NCBI RefSeq assembly: GCF_022760835.1
Contig: NZ_JAKTNQ010000001.1
Span: forward strand, 167,686-231,685
Length of the DNA: 64,000 nucleotides
Source of the DNA: Thermus altitudinis
GTDB taxonomy: Bacteria; Deinococcota; Deinococci; Deinococcales; Thermaceae
Direction: 5' to 3'
The position numbers were made by a program, and so were the translations under genes. Shown here piece after piece: positions 8,873 through 16,411 of the stretch (its first letter is position 1; each line of letters starts with the position of its first letter). The notes under the pieces were generated by a model. The model ran no database searches, had not been told where the DNA came from, and saw only the letters and a program-made list of their open reading frames with translations.

Positions 8873-9298
8873 CTACCTAGGCTCCTCGGGCCACTCGGCG
8901 AGGTTGGCGCGGAAGGTACCGATCCTGAGGCGTTTTTCCTCCTGGCCCACCTGGAAGACCACCACGTCCTCCTCCACCCGGAGGATGCGTCCCACGAAGC
9001 CTTCCGGCCCCGGCACCTTGGCCTTAAGGCCTTGGAAGCGCTCAAAGTGTCGGCGGGTGAAGAGGGGGCGCTTGGGGCCGGGAGACTCCAGCAAAAGGCG
9101 GTAGCTTCCCGGGATGGGGTCCTCCCGGTCAAAGACCGCCTCAATGGCCCGGCTGGCCTGTTCCAGGTCCGCCACGCTGATGGGCCTCTCGTCCTTACGT
9201 TCCAGGCGGACCAGGACCTCCCCGGGGGCTTCCCGCACCTCCAGGACCTCGAGGTCCAGGGGCCCTACCGCTTCCTCCACCAACCGCCAAAGGTCCAC
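8873..9298 (-). CDS. rimP: Ribosome maturation factor RimP
   Basis: About 141 residues. The N-terminal alpha/beta domain includes LDLEVLEVREAPGEVLVRLE and the family motif region DPIPGSYRLLLESPGPKRPL, followed by a small C-terminal SH3-like barrel. RimP assists late 30S subunit assembly. Three in-frame GTG codons compete as starts (9322, 9304, 9298). I chose 9298 because AGGGAGG lies 5 nt upstream of it, but 9304 with GGAGG 7 nt upstream is nearly as good. It is the first gene of the nusA-infB operon, and a 7-bp hairpin lies in its leader. Confidence 0.92.
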   Translation of the reverse strand: MDLWRLVEEAVGPLDLEVLEVREAPGEVLVRLERKDERPISVADLEQASRAIEAVFDREDPIPGSYRLLLESPGPKRPLFTRRHFERFQGLKAKVPGPEGFVGRILRVEEDVVVFQVGQEEKRLRIGTFRANLAEWPEEPR

Positions 9299-9329
9299 AG
9301 GCACCTCCCTACCTCCCTTCACAAAGGAA

Positions 9330-9349
9330 GGGTGGGCTTACACCCACCC
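9330..9349. promoter_or_regulatory. Leader hairpin of the rimP-nusA-infB operon
   Basis: GGGTGGG (9330-9336) and CCCACCC (9343-9349) form a perfect 7-bp stem with a 6-nt loop, 31 nt upstream of the rimP start codon on the minus strand. It could be a leader structure influencing expression. No T-tract follows, so it is not an obvious terminator. Confidence 0.35.
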
Positions 9350-9393
9350 CCCTCCCTTGGGAGCACTGGGCTCAGTTTACACCCAAAACCCCC

Positions 9394-9423
9394 TTGACTA
9401 CAACCCCTTTAGCCTGTTACACT
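9394..9423 (+). promoter_or_regulatory. Sigma-A type promoter of ssrA
   Basis: TTGACT at 9394-9399 (five of six bases of the -35 consensus) is separated by 18 bp from TACACT at 9418-9423 (-10). Transcription would start near 9430, about 27 nt before the mature tmRNA 5' end, which leaves a short leader for RNase P to remove. Confidence 0.75.
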
Positions 9424-9456
9424 CAAGTTTGCCGGTCCGAGCCCGGCTTAGGACAT

Positions 9457-9802
9457 GGGGGTGAACGGTCTCGACGGGGGTCGCCGAGGGCAGGTGGCGC
9501 GCCGAGGTGCGGGTGGCCTCGTAAAAACCCGCAAACGAATAAAGGCCAACAAGCCTGCTTACGCTCTCGCGGCTTAAGACCGCGACCCCGCCCGGAAGCC
9601 CTGCCGGGGGCTCACGGTAGCGGGGACACAAACCCGGCTAGCCTTGGCTAGGCTCCGTAACCCAAGGCGAAAACAAGCGGAGCTTGCCCTTGGCCGCCTG
9701 TCCGTGGGCTAAGCCAGGGGGACACCCGAAACACGGACTACGCGCGTAGAGGCCTGCCGTAGGGACTTTCGGACGGGGGTTCGACTCCCCCCACCTCCAC
9801 CA
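9457..9802 (+). ncRNA. ssrA: Transfer-messenger RNA (tmRNA)
   Basis: 346 nt. The 5' end GGGGGTG pairs with CACCTCC before the 3' ACCA to make a tRNA-like acceptor stem with one G-U pair. The 5' TGAACGG and the 3' GGGGGTTCGACTCCCCCC (T arm) are typical of ssrA. The tag frame at 9545-9577 reads ANKPAYALAA then TAA, ending in the ALAA signal recognised by ClpXP-type proteases. The GC-rich helices on both sides of the tag fit the pseudoknots. tmRNA rescues stalled ribosomes together with SmpB. The acceptor CCA is encoded in the gene. Confidence 0.97.
9545..9577 (+). other. tmRNA proteolysis-tag reading frame
   Basis: Ten sense codons starting at the resume codon GCC encode ANKPAYALAA, followed by TAA. 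The last six residues, AYALAA, match the conserved tag ending of bacteria. The middle differs from the ANTNYALAA tag I recall for T. thermophilus. Confidence 0.85.
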
Positions 9803-9810
9803 AGGGGATA

Positions 9811-9840
9811 GGGGCCTTTACAGGCCCCTTATTTTGTTTT
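9811..9840 (+). terminator. Rho-independent terminator of ssrA
   Basis: GGGGCCT (9811-9817) and AGGCCCC (9822-9828) form a 7-bp GC-rich stem with a 4-nt loop, followed directly by a T-rich tract (TTATTTTGTTTT). It starts 8 nt after the tmRNA 3' CCA. Confidence 0.9.
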
Positions 9841-9995
9841 GGCTATATTGTGAAGCGTCTGCGGCTGAGCCCATAAGGGAGGGGTTGGCGCGCTACCTGG
9901 CCTCCCCTTCTCCTAAGTCCTTGGGCAGAAGGACACCCGGGTCCCAGGCCGTAGGGCAGAGGCCTGGTGGGAGAGGGCATGGGGAAAGGAGCGTT

Positions 9996-10342
9996 GTGGT
10001 CCTGGATACCTCTGCCCTGTAGGCCTTCCTGAAATGCGTAGAGGAGGTCATAAGGGGGCCGACCGGGCCCCGTATCCTTCCGGTGGCCATCTGGGCCGAG
10101 GTGACCCGCTGGGTGGAGCGTGGGATGGGCTAGGGGGCCCGGAGGGCTTCTCTCCAGGCAGGACCTACCCAGCGTGCGGACGCGGGTACGCCGGTACCAG
10201 GACCTCCCTTTGGGTTTCTCCGAGGCCGCCATAGGGGTGGCAGGTTTGTCCTTGGAAGTTCTGGTTTCTCCCCCTGGGTGCCCACTTTCGGGTATCGGCC
10301 CGGGCCGAGGGTCTGAGGGTAGGGCATCCCAACTTGTGACCT
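9996..10342 (+). pseudogene. Decayed PIN-domain (VapC-like) toxin gene
   Basis: A possible GTG start at 9996, with AAAGGA 5 nt upstream, opens VLDTSAL, the first acidic motif of PIN ribonucleases. It is broken by TAG at 10020-10022. The frame then continues as AFLKCVEEVI and ILPVAIWAEVTRWVERGMG, a second PIN segment, up to another TAG. Around 10165 a different frame resumes with RYQDLPLGFSEAAIGV and GIGPGRG, the C-terminal PIN part. Two stops and at least one frameshift make it non-functional. The open frame just upstream has REGLARYLASP, which might be an antitoxin remnant. This explains most of the otherwise geneless 540 bp between ssrA and the riboswitch. The family assignment is by eye; the end point is approximate. 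Confidence 0.7.
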
Positions 10343-10360
10343 TCCTGGTGGTTGTAAAGT
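10334..10360 (+). promoter_or_regulatory. Possible promoter of the rib operon
   Basis: TTGTGA at 10334-10339 and TAAAGT at 10355-10360 each match four of six consensus bases, with a short 15-bp spacer. They lie 20-45 bp before the FMN riboswitch, where a promoter is needed. Weak on its own. Confidence 0.35.
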
Positions 10361-10380
10361 GGGGTTGGTGCCTGCGGGCA

Positions 10381-10497
10381 CCTCCTTCGGGGCGGGGTGG
10401 AAGTCCCCACCGGCGGTGAAAGCCCGCGAAGCCCCTTTGGGGCCCGACCCGGTGGAATTCCGGGGCCGACGGTGAAAGTCCGGATGGGAGAAGGAGG
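10381..10497 (+). promoter_or_regulatory. FMN riboswitch (RFN element)
   Basis: The conserved blocks are all present in order: CCACCGGCGGTGAAAGCCCG, the variable hairpin GCCCCTTTGGGGC, GGTGGAATTCCGG, GCCGACGGTGAAAGTCCGGA and TGGGAGAAGGA. P1 is formed by CCTCCTT (10381-10387) and AAGGAGG (10491-10497). The latter is also the Shine-Dalgarno of ribD, so ligand binding should bury the ribosome site, a translational off-switch. No terminator hairpin with a T-tract is seen before ribD. Confidence 0.95.
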
Positions 10498-10501
10498 GTC
10501 T

Positions 10502-11635
10502 TTGCGAGAGCTGGACGAGCGTTTTCTCCGTAGGGCGTTGCAGCTGGCCGAACGGGCTCGAGGCCACACCCACCCCAACCCCTTGGTGGGGGCGGTGCTG
10601 GTGCGGGATGGGCGGATCGTGGGGGAGGGGTACCATCCTAAGGCCGGGGAGCCCCATGCGGAGGTCTTTGCCCTAAAGGAGGCAGGGCCCTTGGCCCGGG
10701 GGGCTACCGCCTATGTTTCCTTGGAGCCCTGCAACCACCATGGCCGCACCCCTCCTTGCTCCCTAGCCCTTTTGCAGGCGGGGGTGGCCCGGGTGGTGGT
10801 GGCGGCCCAGGACCCCAACCCCTTGGCCCAAGGGGGTTTAGAGCGCCTTCGGGCGGGGGGGGTGGAGGTGGAGGCGGGGCTTCTGGAGGCCGAGGCCCGG
10901 GAACAGAACGAGGTCTTCTTCCACCGGCAAAGAAAGGGCCGGCCCTTTGTGCTCCTCAAGGCGGCCCTTACCCTGGACGGCAGGGTGGCGGCCTTGAGCG
11001 GGGATGCCCGCTATGTTTCCTCGGAGGAAAGCCGGCGCGTGGCCCAGGCCTACCGCCAGTGGCTTCCCGTGGTGATGGTGGGGGTGGGAACGGTCTTGCA
11101 GGACGATCCCTGGCTCACCGTGCGGGAGCCCGACTTCCGCCCCTTCCCCCTCATGCTGGAGCCCCCGCCCCTTAGGGACCCGGTGAAGGTGGTCCTGGAC
11201 ACAGAAGGCCGCACCCCTCCTACCGCTCGCATCTTCCAGAAGGGGCCCCGGGAGGAGCCTGCCCAGGTGTACGTGTTGGTGGGCAGAGGCGCTCCCAAGG
11301 AGCGGCTTAGGGTCCTCGAGGGGGTGGATGCCAGGGTGGTGGAGCTTCCCCGGGAAGGGGAAAGGGTGAGCCTGGAAGCGGCCTTGGCCTTCCTGCTGGA
11401 GGAGGGCCTGGACGGGGTCTTGTTGGAAGGCGGTCCCAGGCTGGCCGGAGCCTTTTGGCAAAGGGGCTTGGTGGATAAGCTGGCCCTTTTCGTGGCGCCC
11501 AAGGTCTTGGGGGAGGGGAAGGGGTTGTTGGAGGGGTTTGCCGTGGAGCGCATGGCCGAGGCCAAAGGGCTCAGGCTGGTGCGTAGGGAATGGCTGGGAG
11601 AGGATCTTTGGCTGGAGGCCTATCCGGAGGGATGA
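10502..11635 (+). CDS. ribD: Bifunctional riboflavin biosynthesis deaminase/reductase RibD
   Basis: 377 residues counted from a TTG start at 10502, which follows AAGGAGG by 4 nt. No ATG or GTG is available before the conserved opening ELDERFLRRALQLA. The N-terminal deaminase domain shows the zinc site HAEVFAL and PCNHHGRTPPC. The C-terminal reductase domain starts near PFVLLKAALTLDGRVA and contains LLEGGPRLAGAF. RibD converts the first pyrimidine intermediate of the pathway in two steps. Its stop overlaps the ribE start. Confidence 0.95.
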   Translation: MRELDERFLRRALQLAERARGHTHPNPLVGAVLVRDGRIVGEGYHPKAGEPHAEVFALKEAGPLARGATAYVSLEPCNHHGRTPPCSLALLQAGVARVVVAAQDPNPLAQGGLERLRAGGVEVEAGLLEAEAREQNEVFFHRQRKGRPFVLLKAALTLDGRVAALSGDARYVSSEESRRVAQAYRQWLPVVMVGVGTVLQDDPWLTVREPDFRPFPLMLEPPPLRDPVKVVLDTEGRTPPTARIFQKGPREEPAQVYVLVGRGAPKERLRVLEGVDARVVELPREGERVSLEAALAFLLEEGLDGVLLEGGPRLAGAFWQRGLVDKLALFVAPKVLGEGKGLLEGFAVERMAEAKGLRLVRREWLGEDLWLEAYPEG

Positions 11636-12219
11636 TGTTCACGGGACTGGTGGAGGAAACGGGCGAGATCGTAGGGGTGGAGGAAGGGCCCTTCCTCAGG
11701 GTGCGGATTGCCGCCCAAGAGGTGCTTTCCGACCTTAAGGTAGGGGATTCCGTGGCCGTGGACGGGGTCTGCCTCACCGCGGTGGCGGTGGATGGGGAGG
11801 GGTTTTGGGTGGAGTTGGCCCAGGAGACCCGGCGCCGCACCGCCCCCACCTGGCGGGTGGGGCACCGGCCCAACCTGGAAAGGGCCCTTAGGGTGGGGGA
11901 CCGGCTTGGGGGGCATTTCGTCACCGGGCATGTGGATGGGGTGGCGGAGGTGGTGGCCATCCGGGAGACCCCAGGGGCCCGGGACTACTACTTCCGCACG
12001 CCGCGGGAACTGGCCCGCTACATCGCCGAAAAGGGGAGCGTGGCCCTAAACGGGGTTTCCCTCACGGTGGCGGGGCTGGAGGGGGATGCCTTCTTCGTGA
12101 CCCTGATCCCCCACACCCTAAGGGTCACCAACCTGGGAAGCCTGAGGGTGGGGGATGGGGTGAACCTGGAGGTGGACCTCATCGCCCGTTACCTGGAACG
12201 ATTGATGAAGGGGGAATGA
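11635..12219 (+). CDS. ribE: Riboflavin synthase, alpha subunit
   Basis: 194 residues. Two similar lumazine-binding barrels are visible: FTGLVEETGEI, VAVDGVCLTAV and GGHFVTGHVDG in the first half, and VALNGVSLTVAG with LIPHTLRVTNLG in the second. It converts two molecules of 6,7-dimethyl-8-ribityllumazine to riboflavin plus a pyrimidine. Two consecutive ATGs (11632, 11635) exist. The second is better spaced from GGAGG and overlaps the ribD TGA. The 3' end overlaps ribBA by four bases. Confidence 0.96.
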   Translation: MFTGLVEETGEIVGVEEGPFLRVRIAAQEVLSDLKVGDSVAVDGVCLTAVAVDGEGFWVELAQETRRRTAPTWRVGHRPNLERALRVGDRLGGHFVTGHVDGVAEVVAIRETPGARDYYFRTPRELARYIAEKGSVALNGVSLTVAGLEGDAFFVTLIPHTLRVTNLGSLRVGDGVNLEVDLIARYLERLMKGE

Positions 12220-13418
12220 TGGAGGGTTTGGCCAGCGTTAGGGAACTCCTGGAGGAACTCCGCCAAGGCCGCCCGGTGATCCTGGTGGACGACGAGGACC
12301 GGGAAAACGAGGGCGACCTCATCATGGCGGCGGAACACGTGACCCCGGAGTGGGTGAACTTTATGCTCAAGGAGTGCCGGGGCCTGCTTTGCGTGGCCCT
12401 CACCGAGGAGCGGGCCCAGGCCTTGGACCTGCCCCTCATGGTGGAGAGGAACCAGGATCCCCAGGGCACCCGCTTCACCGTGAGCGTGGATGCTCGAGGA
12501 ACCAGCACGGGGATTTCCGCCTTTGAGCGGGCGGCCACCCTTAGGCTTCTGGCTGACCCCGGGGCCACTGCCCAAGACTTCCGGCGTCCGGGGCACATCT
12601 TTCCCCTAGTGGCGAGGCCCGGCGGGGTCCTGAGGCGGGCCGGGCACACGGAGGCCACGGTGGACCTCCTGCGCCTGGCGGGGCTTACCCCTGTGGGAAG
12701 CCTCATTGAGATTCTCAAGGAGGATGGCAGCATGGCCCGCCTGCCGGACCTGCTACGCTTCGCCAAGCGGCATGGACTAAAGGTGGGCACCATTGCCGAC
12801 CTCATCCGCTATCGCCTGGAGAAGGGGGATCTCTACGTGAGGCGGGAGGCGGAGGCCCTTTTGCCCACCCGGTTTGGCGAGTTCCGCATCCTGGGCTACC
12901 GGGATAGCCTCACCGGGGAGGAGCACGCTGCCCTGGTCATGGGAAGCTGGGAGCCTGAGGAGCCCATCCTGGTGCGCATGCACTCCGAGTGCCTCACCGG
13001 GGATGCCCTGCACTCCTTAAGGTGTGATTGTGGTTTCCAGCGGGACCTGGCCCTGGAGCGGATTGCCCAGGAGGGGAAGGGGGTTTTGGTCTACCTGAGG
13101 CAGGAGGGGCGGGGAATCGGCCTCATCAACAAGATCCGGGCCTACCACCTGCAGGACCAAGGGCTGGACACGGTGGAGGCCAATCTGGCCTTGGGATTTC
13201 CTCCGGATCTACGGGACTACGGGGTGGGGGCCCAGATCCTCTACGACCTGGGGGTGCGCAAGATGCGCCTTCTCACCAATAACCCCCGCAAGGTAAAGGC
13301 CCTTTCCGGCTTCGGCATAGAGATCGTGGAGCGCCTTCCCTTGCGGGCCGGGGACAATCCCCACAACGAGCGGTACCTCCAGGCCAAAAAGGAGAAGCTC
13401 GGGCACTGGATGGACTGA
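12216..13418 (+). CDS. ribBA: DHBP synthase / GTP cyclohydrolase II fusion RibBA
   Basis: 400 residues. The N-terminal RibB half has DDEDRENEGDLIMAA and HTEATVDLLRLAGL (3,4-dihydroxybutanone-phosphate synthase). The RibA half has MHSECLTGDALHSLRCDCG, the zinc-binding cysteines of GTP cyclohydrolase II, and RQEGRGIGL. The two enzymes provide both precursors of riboflavin. The ATG overlaps the ribE stop (ATGA). A lumazine synthase gene (ribH), a common fourth partner, does not follow and is not elsewhere in this window. Confidence 0.97.
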   Translation: MMEGLASVRELLEELRQGRPVILVDDEDRENEGDLIMAAEHVTPEWVNFMLKECRGLLCVALTEERAQALDLPLMVERNQDPQGTRFTVSVDARGTSTGISAFERAATLRLLADPGATAQDFRRPGHIFPLVARPGGVLRRAGHTEATVDLLRLAGLTPVGSLIEILKEDGSMARLPDLLRFAKRHGLKVGTIADLIRYRLEKGDLYVRREAEALLPTRFGEFRILGYRDSLTGEEHAALVMGSWEPEEPILVRMHSECLTGDALHSLRCDCGFQRDLALERIAQEGKGVLVYLRQEGRGIGLINKIRAYHLQDQGLDTVEANLALGFPPDLRDYGVGAQILYDLGVRKMRLLTNNPRKVKALSGFGIEIVERLPLRAGDNPHNERYLQAKKEKLGHWMD

Positions 13419-13434
13419 GGGGTTCCCCCAGCCC

Positions 13435-13440
13435 TAGCAT
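13435..13440 (+). promoter_or_regulatory. -10-like TAGCAT, 6 nt before the VWA gene ATG
   Basis: TAGCAT ends 6 nt upstream of the ATG at 13447. The layout would give a leaderless transcript and an internal start separate from the rib operon. A GAGG (13441-13444) also sits 2 nt before the ATG, too close for a good Shine-Dalgarno. No good -35 was found. Confidence 0.4.
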
Positions 13441-13446
13441 GAGGCT

Positions 13447-15549
13447 ATGCTCCGGCTAGGGGTTCTCGTGCTTCTCCTCTTGGCCTTCCTGGGCCCCGCA
13501 TGGCCCCTACCGGGGCGGGTGGTGTACCTCTTGGACTTTTCCCCTTCCGCTCGGGATAGCGTTTTTGCCCTAGCGGAACGTTTGCCTAGGGATGGGATCT
13601 ACCTGGCCTTTGCCGAGCGGGTGGCCCGGCTACCCTCACCCACCGCCCGTAGGCTGGACCTTGGGGAAGGGACGGACCTGGGGGCGGCTTTTAGGGAGGC
13701 GCTAGCCCTTAGGCCTGACCGGGTGGTGCTGGTCTCCGATGGGCTCTTTGCCCCCATACCGGCGCCTTTCCCCCTGGATGCGGTGTACGTGCCCCCCAAG
13801 CCCCATGTGGCGGTGGGGCTTTTGCCCCCGCCTTACCCGCTTTATGGGGAGACGGTGGGGGTGGGGGTGGTCCTCGAGGCCCCCGTGCCCGTGGAGGCCC
13901 GGCTTAGGGTGGAGGGTCCTGGGGGGTCCGTGGAAAAGAGTCTCCGGGTGGAGGGTCGCAAAACCCTGGCCTACACCTTCTCCCTTACGGAGAAGGCCCA
14001 GGTGCGGGCGGTGGTGGAGGGCGCCTGGGGCAGGAGCGAGGCCCAGGTGAGCCTGGAACCTGCCGACCGCGGCCAGGCCCTGGTGCTGGGGGATCCGGCC
14101 TTGGCCCGTTACCTGGAGGCCCAGGGTTTTCAGGTGGAGGAGGGCCCCTTCCGCCTGCCCTTGGAGGCCGACCTGGTGGTGGTGGGCCTGGGGGTCCTGG
14201 ACCTTCCCCCAGGAGCCCCCGAGGCCCTAAGGGAGTATCTGCGCCGGGGGGGAGGGCTTCTTTTCACCGCCACCCCCAAGGGCCTTTTCTTCGGTGGCTG
14301 GGACCGGGTCTTGCCGGAAGACCTTCCCTTAAAGCCCCTGGGCCGTAAGGGGGCGGCCTTGGTCCTGGTCCTGGATGTTTCCGGAAGCATGGAGGGGGAG
14401 AAGCTTTCCCTGGCGGTGGCCGGGGCCTTGGAACTGGTGCGGTCGGCGGCGCCGGAGGATTACCTGGGCGTGGTCCTCTTTTCCTCCACCCACCGGGTGC
14501 TGTTCCCTCCGCGACCCATGACCGAGCAGGGCAAAAAGGAGGCGGAAAGCCTTCTCCTCTCCGTGCGGGCTGGGGGTGGGACGGTCCTAGGCCCTGCCTT
14601 CCGGGAGGCGGTCAGGCTGCTTCAGGATGTGCCCGTGGAGCGCAAGGGGGTTTTGGTGCTGAGCGACGGTCTCATCTCCGATTCCCAGGACCCCATCCTG
14701 TTCCTGGCGGAGGCCTCGGGCCTCGAGGTGAGCACCATGGCCTTAGGTCCTGACGCCGACCGGGCCTTCTTGGAGAAGCTGGCCCAGCGGGGTGGGGGGC
14801 GGTACTACCAGGCGGCCACCGCCCAGGAACTTCCCCGGCTTTTCCTGAGGGAGGGGCAGGAGGTGTTCCAAGGCGAGCGCCTGGAGGGCCGTTTCCCCGT
14901 GCAAGCCAGGCCCCATCCCCTCACCCAAGGGTTTTCCCCACCCCCCCTTTCCGTTCTCCTGCCGGCCCGGGCCGAGCCCTGGGCGGAGGTGCTTGTGGAG
15001 AGCGAGGGGCGGGCGGTTTTGGCCATGGGGGAGCGGGGGGAAGGGCGGGTGGCCGCCTTGGCCACCGACCTTTCCCGGTCCTGGCGAGGTTGGGAAGGGG
15101 CTGCCCCCTTTTTTGGGGGGCTTGCCCGCTACCTCATGGGAAGCCAAAAGGCCCTGGCCCTCTATACCTACCCTGAGGGGCACCAGGTGCGTGCCGTGGT
15201 CCTGGGCCGTTTAGAGAACCCCCTTTTCCTTAGCGGGGGAAGGGAGGTGCCCTTGGTGCCCACGGGTCCGGAGCGGTACGAGGTGCTGGCTGGGGAACCG
15301 GGGGTGCTCTTAGACGGGAAGCGCCGCCTTCCCCTAACCCTACCCCTTCCCGGGGAGTGGACCCCCAGGGATGGGGAAGGGATTCTCAGGGCCCTGGCCG
15401 AGACCTCTGGGGGAAGGCTTCTGGCCCTCGAGGATTTGGGAAGGGTGCCGCTTTCCTCCTTGCCCCTTCGCCCCTACCTCATCGCCTTAGCCCTGGCCCT
15501 CTTCCTCCTGGAACGTTTTCGGGAGGCGCGATGGGGTGCGCCCAAGTGA
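13447..15549 (+). CDS. Membrane protein with two VWA-like domains
   Basis: 700 residues. Residues 1-20 form a hydrophobic signal/anchor. A first VWA-like domain has LLDFSPSARDS, GTDLGAAF and LVSDG. A beta-rich linker follows, then a Rossmann-like part (LVLGDPALARYLEAQGF, a GATase-like fold used in large VWA membrane proteins). A second, canonical VWA domain has the MIDAS motif DVSGSMEG, GGGTVLGPAF and LVLSDG. The C-terminus has a hydrophobic helix, YLIALALALFLLERF, then basic residues. Both ends look membrane-embedded with the domains probably outside. Such proteins often act in envelope stress or MoxR-associated assembly, but no MoxR gene is adjacent. Function unknown. 28 bp after ribBA. Confidence 0.75.
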   Translation: MLRLGVLVLLLLAFLGPAWPLPGRVVYLLDFSPSARDSVFALAERLPRDGIYLAFAERVARLPSPTARRLDLGEGTDLGAAFREALALRPDRVVLVSDGLFAPIPAPFPLDAVYVPPKPHVAVGLLPPPYPLYGETVGVGVVLEAPVPVEARLRVEGPGGSVEKSLRVEGRKTLAYTFSLTEKAQVRAVVEGAWGRSEAQVSLEPADRGQALVLGDPALARYLEAQGFQVEEGPFRLPLEADLVVVGLGVLDLPPGAPEALREYLRRGGGLLFTATPKGLFFGGWDRVLPEDLPLKPLGRKGAALVLVLDVSGSMEGEKLSLAVAGALELVRSAAPEDYLGVVLFSSTHRVLFPPRPMTEQGKKEAESLLLSVRAGGGTVLGPAFREAVRLLQDVPVERKGVLVLSDGLISDSQDPILFLAEASGLEVSTMALGPDADRAFLEKLAQRGGGRYYQAATAQELPRLFLREGQEVFQGERLEGRFPVQARPHPLTQGFSPPPLSVLLPARAEPWAEVLVESEGRAVLAMGERGEGRVAALATDLSRSWRGWEGAAPFFGGLARYLMGSQKALALYTYPEGHQVRAVVLGRLENPLFLSGGREVPLVPTGPERYEVLAGEPGVLLDGKRRLPLTLPLPGEWTPRDGEGILRALAETSGGRLLALEDLGRVPLSSLPLRPYLIALALALFLLERFREARWGAPK

Positions 15550-15615
15550 GGGCCCTCGAGCCAGGGATTCGGCCCTCTTGTGCCGAGATCACGCCCTAGG
15601 CTTTGGGGGCGACCC

Positions 15616-15621
15616 TATCCT
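15616..15621 (+). promoter_or_regulatory. -10-like TATCCT, 6 nt before a start codon
   Basis: TATCCT ends 6 nt before the ATG at 15628. This is the same leaderless layout as upstream of aroE, and there is no convincing Shine-Dalgarno. Confidence 0.4.
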
Positions 15622-15627
15622 AAGGCC

Positions 15628-15969
15628 ATGCACTGGGATGACGAGTGGGAGAGGTGGTTCCTGCAGCAGGCCCAAAGGAGGCGCCAGGAGGAGAAGCCCT
15701 TGCACGACCGCATCAACCAGCTGGAGGCGGCCCTTTACGATGCCCAGCAAACCCTTCGCCATCTCCAGGCGGAAAAGCAGGAGTGTTATGAGCGCACCCA
15801 AGCGGTGGCCATAGGCCAGGTGTTTCCCGGCCCCGAGCTTTTCGCCTTGAAAAAGACGCTGGAAGAGGCTTGGCTGGAGCTGGTGTTGGTGGCCTCGCCA
15901 AAGGCCGAGGCGCTTTCGGAACTCATCCGTGTTTTGGAGCGCTATTTTCCAGACCAAAACCCTCGGTGA
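15628..15969 (+). CDS. Small coiled-coil hypothetical protein
   Basis: 113 residues, not recognised. The N-terminus HWDDEWERWFLQQAQRRRQ is charged and aromatic. Residues about 25-55 have heptad-like spacing (INQLEAALYDAQQTLRHLQ) typical of a coiled coil. The rest is helical. No signal peptide or membrane segment. I chose the ATG at 15628 over the upstream in-frame ATG at 15580 because the intervening residues are Arg/Pro-rich with no family character and a -10-like element lies in them. The last 47 bp overlap the convergent thioesterase gene. Confidence 0.65.
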   Translation: MHWDDEWERWFLQQAQRRRQEEKPLHDRINQLEAALYDAQQTLRHLQAEKQECYERTQAVAIGQVFPGPELFALKKTLEEAWLELVLVASPKAEALSELIRVLERYFPDQNPR

Positions 15970-16411
15970 TCTGCACCAACACCGCTTCCCCCCGCACGGT
16001 GAGCACGCCTTCCGCGTAAAGCTCGGTTTCCACCACCACCTTTTTCCCCTTCACCTCCTTGGCCCGGCCCACCAGGAGGAGTTCCGGGCCCAGGGGGGTG
16101 GGCTTTAGGTAGTCCACCTTGAGGCTGGCGGTGACGAAGCGGAGGGGATGGCGTTCCAGGTCCAGGCCCTCGGCCTGGGCCTTAGCCGCGGCGGCGGTGG
16201 CGGTGGAGTGGCAGTCCACCAAGGAGGCCAGAAGCCCCCCATACACGTACCCAGGGATGGCGGTATGGTGGGGGCTTGGGGTGAAGCGGGTTTCGCTCTG
16301 GGCCTTTTGGGGGTGCCAGTGGGTTTTGATGTGGAGGCCCATGGGGTTCAGGTAGCCACACCCATAGCAGTGGGCCCATTCCGGTGGATAGTAAAGCTGG
16401 ATGGCCTTCAT
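15923..16411 (-). CDS. Hotdog-fold thioesterase, PaaI/YiiD-like
   Basis: 162 residues. The core [21 protein letters not shown] matches the hotdog helix with the Gly-Gly and Asp of PaaI-type acyl-CoA thioesterases, and a long strand region follows ([16 protein letters not shown]). [10 protein letters not shown] segment near the N-terminus is common in this subgroup. It probably hydrolyses an acyl-CoA. The ATG overlaps the stop of the cobalamin-binding mutase subunit (ATGA), so the three genes form one operon, and an ester of the methylmalonyl/propionyl pathway is a reasonable but unproven substrate. Confidence 0.85.
   Translation of the reverse strand: MKAIQLYYPPEWAHCYGCGYLNPMGLHIKTHWHPQKAQSETRFTPSPHHTAIPGYVYGGLLASLVDCHSTATAAAAKAQAEGLDLERHPLRFVTASLKVDYLKPTPLGPELLLVGRAKEVKGKKVVVETELYAEGVLTVRGEAVLVQITEGFGLENSAPKHG

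Noticed and set aside
10397..11635. RibD starting at 10397
   Set aside because: This start lies inside the FMN riboswitch aptamer. The extra 35 residues have no family similarity, and the Shine-Dalgarno points to the TTG at 10502.
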